From assembly GCA_963666415.2 (NCBI GenBank), contig CAXXPD010000003.1, positions 2,852,001-2,916,000 of the forward strand: a stretch of DNA of 64,000 nt. Reading direction: 5' to 3'. Source of the DNA: Bin87 sp963666415. GTDB lineage: Bacteria > Chloroflexota > Dehalococcoidia > Lucifugimonadales > UBA3495. Position numbers and translations under genes: made by a program. Below, in pieces: positions 54,187 through 63,841 of this stretch. The notes under the pieces were generated by a model. The model was not told the DNA's origin, did no database searches, and saw nothing but the letters and a program-made list of their open reading frames with translations. Every line of letters begins with the position of its first letter. The first letter of the stretch is position 1.

Positions 54187-54396
54187 ATGAAATTCGATGC
54201 GTTTGAAAAACTTCTTACGGAAACCAGGACCGCCGGGATACGCAGAATGGTAGTGGGTGCTGTATTAAAACGGGATGAGAAAGCATTACTTCTCCAGCGC
54301 AGGAAGGACGACTACCTCGGGGGCATCTTTGAGATCCCCAGCGGTGAAGTTGAAGAACGTGAACGGTTGCACCAAGCCCTGGAAAGAGAGACTAAG
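54187..54396 (+). pseudogene. NUDIX hydrolase, C-terminus removed by IS1380
   Basis: MKFDAFEKLLTETRTAGIRR is followed by VVGAVLKRDEKALLLQRRKD and the start of the NUDIX box (GGIFEIPSGEVEERERLHQ, then ALERET). The REUxEEx part, with the catalytic glutamates, is cut by the IS1380 end at 54397. The 11 residues after that, to a stop at 54432, are IS-encoded. Intact enzymes hydrolyse nucleoside diphosphates linked to another moiety. Confidence 0.8.
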
Positions 54397-55319
54397 CCCG
54401 AATCCACCGAAGCGAGACGTCCGTGTCGTTGACACAAGGGATGATGGGTAAGGGAAGGCGAACGGGCCCAGCCAGATTCCAGTAGATGGGGATGAGGGCG
54501 GCGTGAGGGCAGCCACATCGGCACGATGTTGGCGGCCGTGCGGCCATGGCGGGGGTAATTCGACAGGCGGTAGGCAGGAAGTGTCCCTCGCGGACCGAGT
54601 TGGTGCGAGTTGGCGACGATGTTCAGTTGGCCGGATGGCGGGTCAGTGGCAGACGGGCTGCCGTCAGGTTGGGAGTGGCAGGGCGCGCAATCGGGCCAGG
54701 GCGTCATTGAACTGGTTTTCCCAGGGCCAGCGCTGGGGAAGATGTAAAGTGAGGCGGCGCGCCGAGCGGGTGAGCCGTCCGGCGAGGAAGAAGAAGCGTC
54801 GTCGCAGGGTCTTGGTGGTTACAAGTTGCTCGCCCAGACCGATGCACGCTGGACAGCGTGCCAGGTTGTGGGCGATCACCTGGACGGCCAGCCAGGCAGC
54901 GTTGGCGGCGAAGCGGCCCTAGGGGAGATGGTTGAGCCCGACGCCGTACTTGAGCAATACGTCGCGAATGGCATTCTCGCGAATGGCATTCTCGATCTCG
55001 GCGTGGCGCCGATGGTCGGCCTCCAGTGCCAGGGTTGCCCCGTCCCGGTCGGTGATGAAGCCGTGATAGCGGTAGGCGGCGAAGAGGGCCAGTTGGGAAC
55101 CGGGCGTGGGCTTCACCCTCCGGACGACGAGCCGTACCGGCACGGCGTCGGGCTCAGTCTGGAAGGGGGTGTAGGTGGTCTCCGCCACGTCGGCGGCGCC
55201 GTCCATCCAGTAGGGGATCGGCGTCCAGTCCTCCTCGGGTATGGCCTCGATCAGGTTCCGCAGGCGGGCGTGCTGGCGGATGGTGATGGAGAAGCGGACA
55301 TCCATTGCGCGGCAGACCG

Positions 55320-56682
55320 GGTAGTGTCCCGTCAAGTAGTGTAAAAGCGCGTCATCCCTTTTGATGTTGATCAGGCCGCTGCGTCCAGCATATTGGGCGT
55401 CGGCAGTGCCTCGTTGCCGGCGGCGTTGGGGATGGTGAGGTAGCGGCGGGCTTCGGCCCATTCGTCGTGTTGCTCGGCCAGCACCGCGCCCACCAGGCGC
55501 CGCGCCGACAGCCGGTTGGGGAAAATGCCCACCACGTCAGTGCGGCGACGGATCTCCCGGTTCAGCCGTTCCTGCGGGTTGTTGGACCACAGCTTCTGCC
55601 AGTGGGCCACTGGGAAGGCCGTGAAGGCCAGGATGTCCGGCGCGGCATCCGCCAGCAGCTCGGCCACCTGGGCAAAGGGCTCCCGGAGTTGTTCCACCAC
55701 TCGGTCCAATTGGCCGTGGACCTCGGCGGGAGACAGTTGCTGGTAGATGGTGCGGACCATGCGAGAATGTCCTGGGTGGCCACGCCAAGTTGGGCACGCT
55801 TGGGCACTCGGGTGAGCAGGTTGGCCATGAAGTGGGTGCGGCAGCGCTGCCAGCTGGCCCCAGTGAACACCGCGGCGATGGCGTTCTTCAGCCCCTGGTG
55901 AGCATCGGAGGTTACCAGCTCCACCCCGCTGAGGCCCCGAGCGGTCAGCGACCGCAGGAAGGCCAGCCAGAAGGCGCCGTCCTCGCTGGCGCCCACGTCC
56001 ATACCCAGGATCTCACGCTGCCCTTCGGCATTGACCCCCGTCGCCACCACCACGCAGACGTTGACGATGCGACCGCCCTCCCGCACCTTCTGGGTCAGGC
56101 CGTCCAGCCACACGTAGGGGTAGGGACCACCGTCCAGGGGCCGACCCAGGAAACTCTCCACCACTTCGTCCAGTTGCTCGCAGATGCGCGACACCTGGCT
56201 GCTGGAGATGCCGTCGCAACCCAGGGCCTTGATCAGATCGTCCACCCGCCGAGTGGACACGCCTTCTACATAGGCTTGCTGGATGACGGCCAGCAGGGCT
56301 TTCTCGCTGCGCCGCCGCGGTTCCAGCAGGCTGGGGAAGTAGCTGCCTTCCCGCAGCTTGGGAATGTGCAACTCCATGGTGCCCACCCGGGTGTCCCAGG
56401 TGCGGTTGCGGTAGCCGTTGCGGTAGGTGACCCGCTCTGGGCTGCGTTCGCCGTGCTCAGCGCCGATCTGGGCGGAAACCTCGGCGTCCATGATGCCGTC
56501 CACCAGGACCCGCAGTGCTTCCCGCAGAAAGTCCACGCTTGCGTAATAATTCCAAAAGATCCATTCTTTGCTTGACCACCGTCGTTCTCCTTGTTCAGGT
56601 CTGGCATTTCCGATCAAGGATGACGCGGTGGTCAGCGTTTTGCCAACCGCCTAACTCTTACACCACTTCCTGGGACTCTACT
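55320..56682 (-). mobile_element. IS256-family insertion sequence, copy 2 (17 bp shorter)
   Basis: The same inverted ends as copy 1. GCAGAC is found at both sides as an imperfect duplication. The length of 1363 instead of 1380 is explained by a 17-base deletion near the transposase start. Confidence 0.88.
55371..56575 (-). pseudogene. IS256-family transposase with two frame breaks
   Basis: It carries the same 14-base insertion at GVAT as copy 1 (near 55770) plus a 17-base deletion near 56540. In the deletion GCGTGG-TATGGACGGAGACGTGG-AC has collapsed to GCGTGGAC between two CGTGG repeats. Both shift the frame, so no complete transposase can be made. The Asp motifs (WLDGLTQKV, TSDAHQGL) and the C-terminal Glu region are otherwise preserved. 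Confidence 0.85.
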
Positions 56683-56942
56683 GCAGACACCGCGACCAGG
56701 GCGTGGGCATAGAAGCCGCTGTCGGCGCACACCGTGAGTTGTCCCCTGGCCCCGGCGTAGCGCACCCGTCCCACCGCCTCACGCAGGAAGTGGGCGGCGC
56801 CGCGAACGGTGTTGGCGCGGCCCTCACGCAGCCGAGACATCAGCACGTCGCCGGTTCCGGCGGCGATGGCCAGCAGCGGGTGATAGCCTCGCTGGCCGGT
56901 GTAGCCATGGTGGCGGGCACCCTCCTTGGCCAGACCATAGCA

Positions 56943-57140
56943 ATATTATGCCCGTGTCCGGCCTGTGCAGAGGCGACTAACTGATGAGTCGGCCCAAGGA
57001 TGTATGCTCATGGCGAGGCGTGTCGTCCGGACGAAGACCGAGCAGACGCTGGTGCTTATTGCCCGAACCATAGCATGGTCCGGGAGCCTTACGACTGCAT
57101 CATTGGTGACGCCCCGATCGGGGCGATCCCGTTGGGGAGA
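56943..57140 (+). ncRNA. Candidate bridge/seek RNA region A of IS110 element 2
   Basis: This non-coding left region of an IS110-family element is about 80% alike to region B (59990-60189). The 14-base hairpin 57111-57124 (GCCCC-GATC-GGGGC) has a compensated change in B (GCTCC-AAGC-GGAGC). One variable segment, ACCATAGCA (57067-57075), equals the nine bases at the element's left junction (56934-56942). The second, TTGGGGAG (57132-57139), matches the element's right end (TGGGGAG, 59981-59987). This is what target- and donor-binding guides would look like. The RNA limits are approximate. Confidence 0.6.
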
Positions 57141-57477
57141 GTGGCTACAGTCCGTGGCTCCCTCCGGCGACACGCCTACGCGGAAATGGTAGAGGCGATG
57201 ATGAGCAGACGCAAGAGCAGCGCAAAACCGGAAGGGCTGTCCCAGCTGAACCTGAACGCGGCCGGCATTGACGTGGGGCCCACCAGCCATTACGTGGCGG
57301 TACCCGCCGACCGCGCGGAGCAGCCGGTGCAGGAGTTTGAGGCTTTCACGGCGGACCTGTACCGTTTGGCGGACTGGCTGACCGAGTGCGGTGTGGAGAC
57401 CGTGGTCATGGAGTCCACCGGCGTGTACTGGATACCGCTGTTCGGGGTGCTGGAAGAGCGAGGCTTCCAGGTGATGC

Positions 57478-58842
57478 AGTAGAGTACCGGGAGGTGGTGT
57501 AAAAGCATCGGTGTAGCAAAAAGCTGACCACCGCGTCATCCTTGATCGGAAATGCCAGACCTGAACAAGGAGAACGAAGGTGGTCAAACAAAGAATGGAT
57601 CTTTTGGAATTATTACGCAAGCGTGGTATGGACGGAGACGTGGACTTGCTGCGGGAAGCACTGCGGGTCCTGGTGGACGGCATCATGGACGCCGAGGTTT
57701 CCGCCCAGATCGGCGCCCAGCACGGCGAACGCAGCCCGGAGCGGGTCACCTACCGCAACGGCTACCGCAACCGCACCTGGGACACCCGGGTCGGCACCAT
57801 GGAGTTGCACATTCCCAAGCTGCGGGAAGGCAGCTACTTCCCCAGCCTGCTGGAAGCGCGGCGGCGCAGCGAGAAAGCCCTGCTGGCCGTCATCCAGCAA
57901 GCCTATGTAGAAGGCGTGTCCACTCGGCGGGTGGACGATCTGATCAAGGCCCTGGGTTGCGACGGCATCTCCAGCAGCCAGGTGTCGCGCATCTGCGAGC
58001 AACTGGACGAAGTGGTGGAGAGTTTCCTGGGTCGGCCCCTGGACGGTGGTCCCTACCCCTACGTGTGGCTGGACGGCCTGACCCAGAAGGTTCGGGAGGG
58101 CGGTCGCATCGTCAACGTCTGCGTGGTGGTGGCGACGGGGGTCAATGCCGAAGGGCAGCGTGAGATCCTGGGTATGGACGTGGGCGCCAGCGAGGACGGC
58201 GCCTTCTGGCTGGCCTTCCTGCGGTCGCTGACCGCTCGGGGCCTCAGCGGGGTGGAGCTGGTAACCTCCGATGCTCACCAGGGGCTGAAGAACGCCATCG
58301 CCGCGGTGTTTGCTGGGGCCAGCTGGCAGCGCTGCCGCACCCACTTCATGGCCAACCTGCTCACCCGAGTGCCCAAGCGTGCCCAACCCGGCGTGGCCAC
58401 CATGGTCCGCACCATCTACCAGCAACTGTCTCCCGCCGAGGTCCACGGCCAATTGGACCGAGTGGTGGAACAACTCCGGGAGCCCTTTGCCCAGGTGGCC
58501 GAACTGCTGGCGGATGCCGCGCCGGACATCCTGGCCTTCACGGCCTTCCCAGTGGCCCACTGGCAGAAGCTGTGGTCCAACAACCCGCAGGAACGGCTGA
58601 ACCGGGAGATAAGGCGCCGCACTGACGTGGTGGGCGTTTTCCCCAACCGGCTATCGGCGCGGCGCCTGGTGGGCGCGGTGCTGGCCGAGCAACACGACGA
58701 ATGGGCCGAAGCCCGCCGCTACCTCACCATCCCCAACGCCGCCGGCAACGAGGCACTGCCGAAGCCCAATATGCTGGACGCAGCGGCCTGATCAACATCA
58801 AAAGGGATGACGCGCTTTTACACTACTTGACGGGACACTACC
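57478..58842 (+). mobile_element. IS256-family insertion sequence, copy 3 (intact gene)
   Basis: Ends AGTAGAGTACCGGGAGGTGG and (reversed) GGTAGTGTCCCGTCAAGTAG. TGATGC is present on both flanks (57472-57477 and 58843-58848). It interrupts an IS110 transposase gene. Confidence 0.88.
57580..58791 (+). CDS. IS256-family transposase (MULE-type DDE), copy 3
   Basis: 403 residues, complete. GTG start after AAGGAGAACGAAG. The first Asp is in YPYVWLDGLTQKVREGGR, the second in ELVTSDAHQGLKNAI, and the Glu in NNPQERLNREIRRRTDVVG. The segment CRTHFMANLLTRVPKRAQPG joins VATMVRTIYQQLSPAEV without the 14-base insertion seen in copies 1 and 2, which is the usual family sequence. This is the only IS256 copy here able to make transposase. 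Confidence 0.93.
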   Translation: MVKQRMDLLELLRKRGMDGDVDLLREALRVLVDGIMDAEVSAQIGAQHGERSPERVTYRNGYRNRTWDTRVGTMELHIPKLREGSYFPSLLEARRRSEKALLAVIQQAYVEGVSTRRVDDLIKALGCDGISSSQVSRICEQLDEVVESFLGRPLDGGPYPYVWLDGLTQKVREGGRIVNVCVVVATGVNAEGQREILGMDVGASEDGAFWLAFLRSLTARGLSGVELVTSDAHQGLKNAIAAVFAGASWQRCRTHFMANLLTRVPKRAQPGVATMVRTIYQQLSPAEVHGQLDRVVEQLREPFAQVAELLADAAPDILAFTAFPVAHWQKLWSNNPQERLNREIRRRTDVVGVFPNRLSARRLVGAVLAEQHDEWAEARRYLTIPNAAGNEALPKPNMLDAAA

Positions 58843-59989
58843 TGATGCTGGTGGATCCGCGGCGCATCAAGAACGTGCCTGGTCGCAAGACCGACGTGCT
58901 GGACTGCCAGTGGCTGCAGCAGTTGCACACCTACGGACTGTTGTCGGGAGCCTTCCGCCCCGACGGGGACATACGACGCCTGCGCAGTTACCTGCGGCAG
59001 CGGGTCATGCTGGTGCAGTATGCGTCCCATCATATCCAGCATATGCAGAAGGCGCTGACGCAGATGAACGTCAAGCTCCACCACGTCATCAGTAACATCA
59101 CCGGCAAGACCGGCACGGAAATCATGGAGGCAATCGTGGGAGGCCAACGGGACCCGCGGCAACTGGCGCAATTGCGCGACCCCAGGATCAAGGCCGACGA
59201 GGCGACGATCGCCAAGTCGCTGCAAGGCCACTGGCGGGAAGAGCACATCTTCGAGCTGACCCAGGCCCTGGAGCTGTACCGGTTCTATCAGGATAAAATT
59301 GCCGAGTGCGACCGGGAGATTGAAGCCCAGTTGGAGCGTTTCGAGGATCACAGCAATGGTGATCCGCCAGCGGCGAAGTCCGGCCGGAGACGCAGCAAAG
59401 GAAACGCGCCCCGCTTCGACGTTTGGACGCACCTGTACCGTATGACGGGGGTTGACCTGACCCAGATCGACGGTGTGGATGCCTACACCGCGCTCAAGGT
59501 GGTGAGTGAGATTGGCACCGACATGACGAAATGGCCCAGCGCCAAGCACTTTGCGTCCTGGTTGGGGCTCAGCCCGAACAACCGCATCACCGGCGACAAG
59601 GTCATGAGCTCCAAGACCAAGCCCAGCGCCAACCGTGCGTCGGCGGCATTGCGTCTGGCGGCCAACGCGCTGCACCGCTCCGACAGCGCCCTGGGCGCCT
59701 TCCTGCGCCGGAAGAAAGGCCACCTGGGAGCGCCCCAAGGCCATCACCGCCACGGCCCACAAGCTGGCCAGGCTCATCTACACCATGCTGCGCTATGGCC
59801 AGGAGTACGTGGATGCTGGTGCGGAACACTACGAGAGACAGTATCAGCAGCGGGCGTTGCGCGCCGCCAAGCGTCGGGCGGCACAACTGGGCTACCAACT
59901 GGTACCAATGTCCGACGCCGGGGACCGCACCACGTACGCACCTCCCGGCGCGCCAATCGCCGCGTGACAACGTTGGTTAGTGGGGAGCA

Positions 59990-60189
59990 AAGTTATGCCC
60001 GTATCCGGGCCGTGCAGAGGCGACTAACTGGTGTGGCCGTGTCAGGGTGCGTATGCTCATGGCGAGACGTGTTGTCTGGACGAAGACCGAGTAGACGTTG
60101 GTGCATATTGCCCGTTGGGGAGCATGGTCCGGGAGTCTTACGACTGCATCATTGGTGACGCTCCAAGCGGAGCGATCCCATTCCATAGA
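59990..60189 (+). ncRNA. Candidate bridge/seek RNA region B (second IS110 left end)
   Basis: It starts 22 bases after the IS110 transposase stop. Most of region A is conserved (TATGCTCATGGCGAG, GGACGAAGACCGAG, ACGACTGCATCATTGGTGAC), while the two guide-like segments differ. TGGGGAGCA (60116-60124) is identical to the nine bases at its own left junction (59981-59989), and TTCCATAG (60181-60188) replaces TTGGGGAG. The hairpin 60160-60173 has a compensated base pair. It has no transposase gene after it because an IS1380 fragment follows, so it is the stump of a second element. Confidence 0.55.
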
Positions 60190-60202
60190 TTGTTCGATAT
60201 TA

Positions 60203-60450
60203 GCCCGAATCCACCGAAGCGATGGGCCGTGGCGTTGACACCAGGGATGATGGGCAAGGGAAGGCGAACGGGGCAAGCCCGATTCCAATAGATGGGGATG
60301 AGGGCGGCGTGAGATAGCCACACAGACACGATGATGGCGGCCCGCGGTGGCGATGCTGGGCGAAATTGTCAGGGTAGCGTGCAGCAAGAGACGCTCGGGG
60401 ACCAGCCTGGCGCAAGTCTGCGAGGCGGTCGGGTAGTCTGGTGAGTGGGT
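60203..60450 (-). mobile_element. IS1380 end fragment
   Basis: CCCGAATCCACCGAAGCGATG is the IS1380 inverted repeat, followed by the non-coding end that is also seen at 21700-21942 and 54397-54670 (GATGGGCAAGGGAAGGCGAAC). It contains no transposase codons and is cut by the IS66 element. Confidence 0.7.
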
Positions 60451-60459
60451 CAGATCTCC

Positions 60460-61891
60460 GTAACAGTTCAGAGTAGAGGGGAAACGAGCAGCTGACGGCA
60501 GGCGGCGAGAGGATTTAGACCTTGGGCGCGCCAGGTGCCGAAGATGGATGCCAGCGTCATCTTGCTCTCGGTGCCCTGCTCCGAGCGGGTGCCGCCGCTG
60601 ATCTTGCGGCTGATGACCAGATGGCGCAGGCTGCGTTCGGCAGCGTTGTTGTCTGAAGGCACGTCCGGTTCGGCCACGAATACGAAGAGTTCCTTGATGT
60701 GGCGCTCGATGCGTCGGCACAGCTTGGCCTGGGTTGCCGACGGGTCGTGCCGGAAAGGCTGGCCGAGGGCCAGCAGTTGTCGTTCCAGGGCCAGTTGGGC
60801 GGTGCGCCGCCGCTTGGCCTGGGGATGAGTGCAGGCTTTGGCCCGGTCGTAAATCCCGTGGACGGCGTCGGCCCACCTGGCCAGTGGCGCAGCATCGGGG
60901 TAGAGGGTGCGCAGGTCGTGGATGTCCCGCAGCAGGTGGGCCCAGCACCGCTGCTTGGGGCCGTCATAATGGTGGTAGGCGGCGTAGAAATCGCTGACCA
61001 ATACTCCGGAGAAAGCATCGCTCAGCGCCTCGTCCACGACTGTTTTGCCCCGACCCCGCCGCAGGAAGTAGCGTTCGGTGGGGGTGCTGAAAGTCCACAC
61101 GTAGCCGTTGGCCCCGCTCTGACGCCAGCCGGTTTCGTCGGCGTGGACCACTGGGCTGGCGCGGATGCGGTCCAGGATCGCGGCCACTGCCGGTTGGGCC
61201 CGCTGCGCCGTGCGATGGATGGCGCTCACGATGGCCCCCACGCTGAGGCGCAACTGATGCACGGTGTCCAGATACCACTGGACGCTGCGGATGGGCAGCC
61301 GCCCCTCTTCCCGCAGCGTGGCGATCAGGCTGAGCAGGTTGACGCCGAGGCGCTGCTGGCCCAAGACCACGCCGCCCAGTTCCGCCGGAGGTGTGCAGCG
61401 CCGTCGGCAGGCCGGGCAAGTCCGAGCAATGTAGACGTGCTCGGTGACTTGCGCGGGAACCACCGGCAGCTCGATGACCTCCCGAGTGCGCTGGATCCAG
61501 CCGCCGGACCGGTGGGCGCCGCAATCGGGACAGTTCTCCATCACGTGCTCCACCCGGTCGGTCGGTGTCATGCGCGGGCGGGCGAAGCCGTGGCGTCGCT
61601 GCTTGCGGGGCCCCTGCTGCGCTGGGGGCTTCCGGCCCGATTTCGCCTTGAGGCCGGGCATTCGGAGCGGGCCGCCCGGTTTCGCCTGGCCTTCCAGTTC
61701 GGCAATCCGCCGCTGCAACCGCTCAATCACCGCCTGTAACTCCGCGATGATGGCAATGAGGACAGCGCGGTCGACGGTGGTCAGGTCCACTTCAGTATCC
61801 ATGCCCTGTATATGACATAACCACCGCCACCCGTGCCAGCGTTCGGCAACCCGCCTTCGGCCAATTCACCTCACCAAGTCTGAACTGTTAC
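60460..61891 (-). mobile_element. IS66-family element (single-gene type)
   Basis: The ends GTAACAGTTCAGA (60460) and TCTGAACTGTTAC (to 61891) are inverted repeats. Only the transposase gene is present; the tnpA/tnpB accessory genes of larger IS66 elements are absent. No clear 8-bp duplication was seen. Confidence 0.85.
60468..61802 (-). CDS. IS66-family transposase (TnpC-like)
   Basis: 444 residues. A leucine-zipper-like N-terminus (IIAELQAVIERLQRRIAELE), a zinc-finger part (CPDCGAHRSGGW, TCPACRRRC), and the DDE core: VVHADETGWRQSG (first Asp), LVSDFYAAYHHYDGPKQRCW (second Asp), and DVPSDNNAAERSLRHLVISR with the Glu. The C-terminal IS66 segment (MTLASIFGTWRAQGLNPLAA) is present. Intact. Confidence 0.92.
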   Translation of the reverse strand: MDTEVDLTTVDRAVLIAIIAELQAVIERLQRRIAELEGQAKPGGPLRMPGLKAKSGRKPPAQQGPRKQRRHGFARPRMTPTDRVEHVMENCPDCGAHRSGGWIQRTREVIELPVVPAQVTEHVYIARTCPACRRRCTPPAELGGVVLGQQRLGVNLLSLIATLREEGRLPIRSVQWYLDTVHQLRLSVGAIVSAIHRTAQRAQPAVAAILDRIRASPVVHADETGWRQSGANGYVWTFSTPTERYFLRRGRGKTVVDEALSDAFSGVLVSDFYAAYHHYDGPKQRCWAHLLRDIHDLRTLYPDAAPLARWADAVHGIYDRAKACTHPQAKRRRTAQLALERQLLALGQPFRHDPSATQAKLCRRIERHIKELFVFVAEPDVPSDNNAAERSLRHLVISRKISGGTRSEQGTESKMTLASIFGTWRAQGLNPLAACRQLLVSPLL

Positions 61892-61911
61892 CTCCATCCT
61901 GATTGGTTGCT

Positions 61912-63327
61912 ATGCCTGCTTACTCCCATATTGACCCCTACTATGAAGAACTCTCCCAACTTATCGAGTTTGGTGGGTTGGCCAACGAGGAAAATATCCG
62001 CCCGGCTTTCCAGAACTGTCTGGCGGCCTACTGTTCTGAGCGCTCTGAGCGGTTGGTGCTCGTACCTGAGTTGCGGTCGGACAGTAGCAACAAGCCTGAT
62101 GGAACCATCAGGGACTCCCTGCGCATGACGCGCGGCTTGTGGGAGGCCAAGGATACCTACGATGATCTGGACCGCGAGATACAGAACAAACTAAGCCAGG
62201 GCTATTCCAGCGACAACATACTTTTCGAGGACTCGCGCACCGCCGTACTCTTTCAGGATCATCGGGAAGCAATGCGGACGGACATGGCCGATCCGGCTGC
62301 CCTTCACGAGCTGATTCGAAAGTTTCTGGACTACGAATTACCGGAGATCAAGGAGTTTCGGGAGGCGAGGCAGCAGTTCAAGACCGACCTGCCCGCCGTG
62401 CTGGAGAGGCTCCGCGAAACTGTCGTCGAAGCCGAGTCTGGCAATCCAGGGTACCAGGAGGCGGCGAGGATCTTCCTTGAACTGTGCCACCAGTCCATTA
62501 GCCCTGAAGTGTCGAACGACCACGTCAGGGAGATGCTGATCCAGCATATTCTGACCAAGGACATCTTCCTGAGGATGTTCGACGAGGACCAGTTCCACCG
62601 CGAGAACAACGTCGCCCGCCAGCTGGACGCCCTCGAACACACTTTCCTCACCGGCGACGTGAGACGCCAGGCCATCGACCGGTTGCGTTCCTACTACGGC
62701 GCCATCGGTCGTGCTGCCGATGACATCGCCGGCTACGGCGAGAAACAGCAGTTCATTAAGGGCGTCTACGAGGACTTTTACCAGGCCTACAACCCGGGTG
62801 CCGCCGACCGCCTCGGGGTGGTGTACACGCCCAACGAGGTGGTGGATTTCATCATCAGGGGTACCGACTGGCTACTCCAGAAGCACTTCGGCAAGACGTT
62901 GGCTGACAACAACGTGAACATCCTGGATCCCACCACGGGAACAGGCACGTTCGTCACCAACCTGATAAACCACCTGCCGGCCGACCGGCTGGAGTACAAG
63001 TACCTCAACGAGATCTACGCCAACGAGGTGGAAATTCTCCCCTACTACATCGCCAACCTGAACATCGAGTACACCTACAAGGAAAGGACGGGACGGTACT
63101 TGGAGTTCCTGAACCTGTGCTTCGTGGACACGCTGGACAACATGGACTGGAAGGGGGCCAGCGGCGCAGTAGTGCCGAGGCAAACACAGTTGAACTTGGG
63201 CGGCGTCTCCGAAGAGAACTGGATCCGCGTGCAGGAGCAGAACGAAAAGTCCATCAGCGTCATCATCGGCAACCCGCCCTACAACGAGGCGATTTCGCTA
63301 CTCGGGGTTTGCTGGATTGGCGTCTGA
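61912..63327 (+). pseudogene. N6-adenine DNA methylase (type ISP/BREX-like), truncated after the NPPY motif
   Basis: From ATG 61912 (MPAYSHIDPYYEELSQLIEF; TTG 61903 is possible). The N-terminal part, with the RGLWEAKDTYDDLDREIQNK endonuclease-like segment, is followed by the methylase core: GVVYTPNEVVDFIIRGTDWL, NILDPTTGTGTFVTNLI (SAM loop) and SVIIGNPPYNEA (catalytic NPPY). After NPPYNEA the sequence abruptly becomes unrelated and stops at 63327. The rest of the methylase and the target-recognition domain, normally several hundred residues, are missing. The IS66 element lies just upstream. It is probably the remains of a single-chain restriction-modification enzyme. Confidence 0.85.
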
Positions 63328-63373
63328 AAGCGGTCAATTCGGTGACGGATTTCGTATCCGCGTTTTCGCTGTT

Positions 63374-63802
63374 TCAGATTACGACCCATGGCCAGCGTTT
63401 TGGCCTTCGGTAAAAGGCCAAAACGTGAGATGGTCCTTCGCGTACCGCCACCATGCGGTATGTCCATCTCGGGTCCAGTACTTTCTGATCGAACCCCGGC
63501 AGAATCCCCGGGACGGCTGTCGCTTCCGCCATTTTCACGGCGCGCTGATACAACTCAATTGGGACATCATCCATACTATGGACCATTCCCTTCGTGGTGA
63601 GGTTGGAAGTAATGCCTCCGATTGCTTCCCAAAAAGGGTGGGGGATGCCTTCTTTCCATCTTCTTAGAGAACCCCAAAGGTGCGACATCACGTCAGGGTT
63701 GGCCCGTTGTATTGAGTACTCGACTCCTTGAAGAACCGTTTGGATCGCCTCTTTCGACCCAATGAACTCCTTTATTATTCCTGCCCACTGATCTGGTTCC
63801 AT
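63374..63802 (-). CDS. Hypothetical protein
   Basis: 142 residues with a helical N-terminal region (WAGIIKEFIGSKEAIQTVLQ), WKEGIPHPFWEAIGGITSNL in the middle, and a basic aromatic end (LAFYRRPKRWPWVVI). No family is recognised. The composition is natural and the frame is closed. The gene reads toward the truncated methylase, and its 3' end lies close to the deletion junction. Confidence 0.55.
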   Translation of the reverse strand: MEPDQWAGIIKEFIGSKEAIQTVLQGVEYSIQRANPDVMSHLWGSLRRWKEGIPHPFWEAIGGITSNLTTKGMVHSMDDVPIELYQRAVKMAEATAVPGILPGFDQKVLDPRWTYRMVAVREGPSHVLAFYRRPKRWPWVVI

Positions 63803-63841
63803 ATTAATTTGCCTCGAAAGTCAAAGTGATGCCAATGGTGC

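Larger units (their letters stand above)
54397..56933 (-). mobile_element. IS1380 copy, decayed, split by IS256 copy 2 and cut by IS110 element 2
   Basis: It starts with the inverted repeat CCCGAATCCACC (54397) and reads on the minus strand through the transposase C-terminus. It is interrupted by IS256 (55320-56682), resumes with SGFYAHALVAV and ends at the codons for YGLAKEG at about 56933, where the IS110 element begins. Confidence 0.85.
54670..56933 (-). pseudogene. IS1380-family transposase, fragmented
   Basis: The pieces match the intact transposase at 20351: 56933-56690 (GQRGYHPLLAIAAGTGDVLM), 55310-54925 (MDVRFSITIRQHARLRNLIE, with a duplicated NAIRE) and 54879-54670 (TTKTLRRRFFFLAGRLT) in a shifted frame. 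The first third of the protein is missing. Besides the IS256 insertion there is a 12-base tandem duplication (ATGGCATTCTCG) and a frameshift near 54920. Confidence 0.85.
57186..59967 (+). pseudogene. IS110-family transposase (element 2), split by IS256 copy 3
   Basis: The N-terminal part (57186-57477) has AAGIDVGPTSHYVAVPADRA (first Asp) and VVMESTGVYWIPLF (Glu). IS256 copy 3 is inserted at CCAGGTGATGC. After it the frame resumes with MLVDPRRIKNVPGRKTDVLD (Asp-x-x-Asp region) and continues through TGVDLTQIDGVDAYTALKVV and SWLGLSPNNRITGDKVMSSK. A single extra C near 59738 then shifts the frame; the true ending is KAITATAHKLARLIYTMLRY and on to TYAPPGAPIAA, stopping at 59967. Without IS256 and the extra C it would be a normal long IS110 transposase of about 460 residues. 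Confidence 0.85.
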
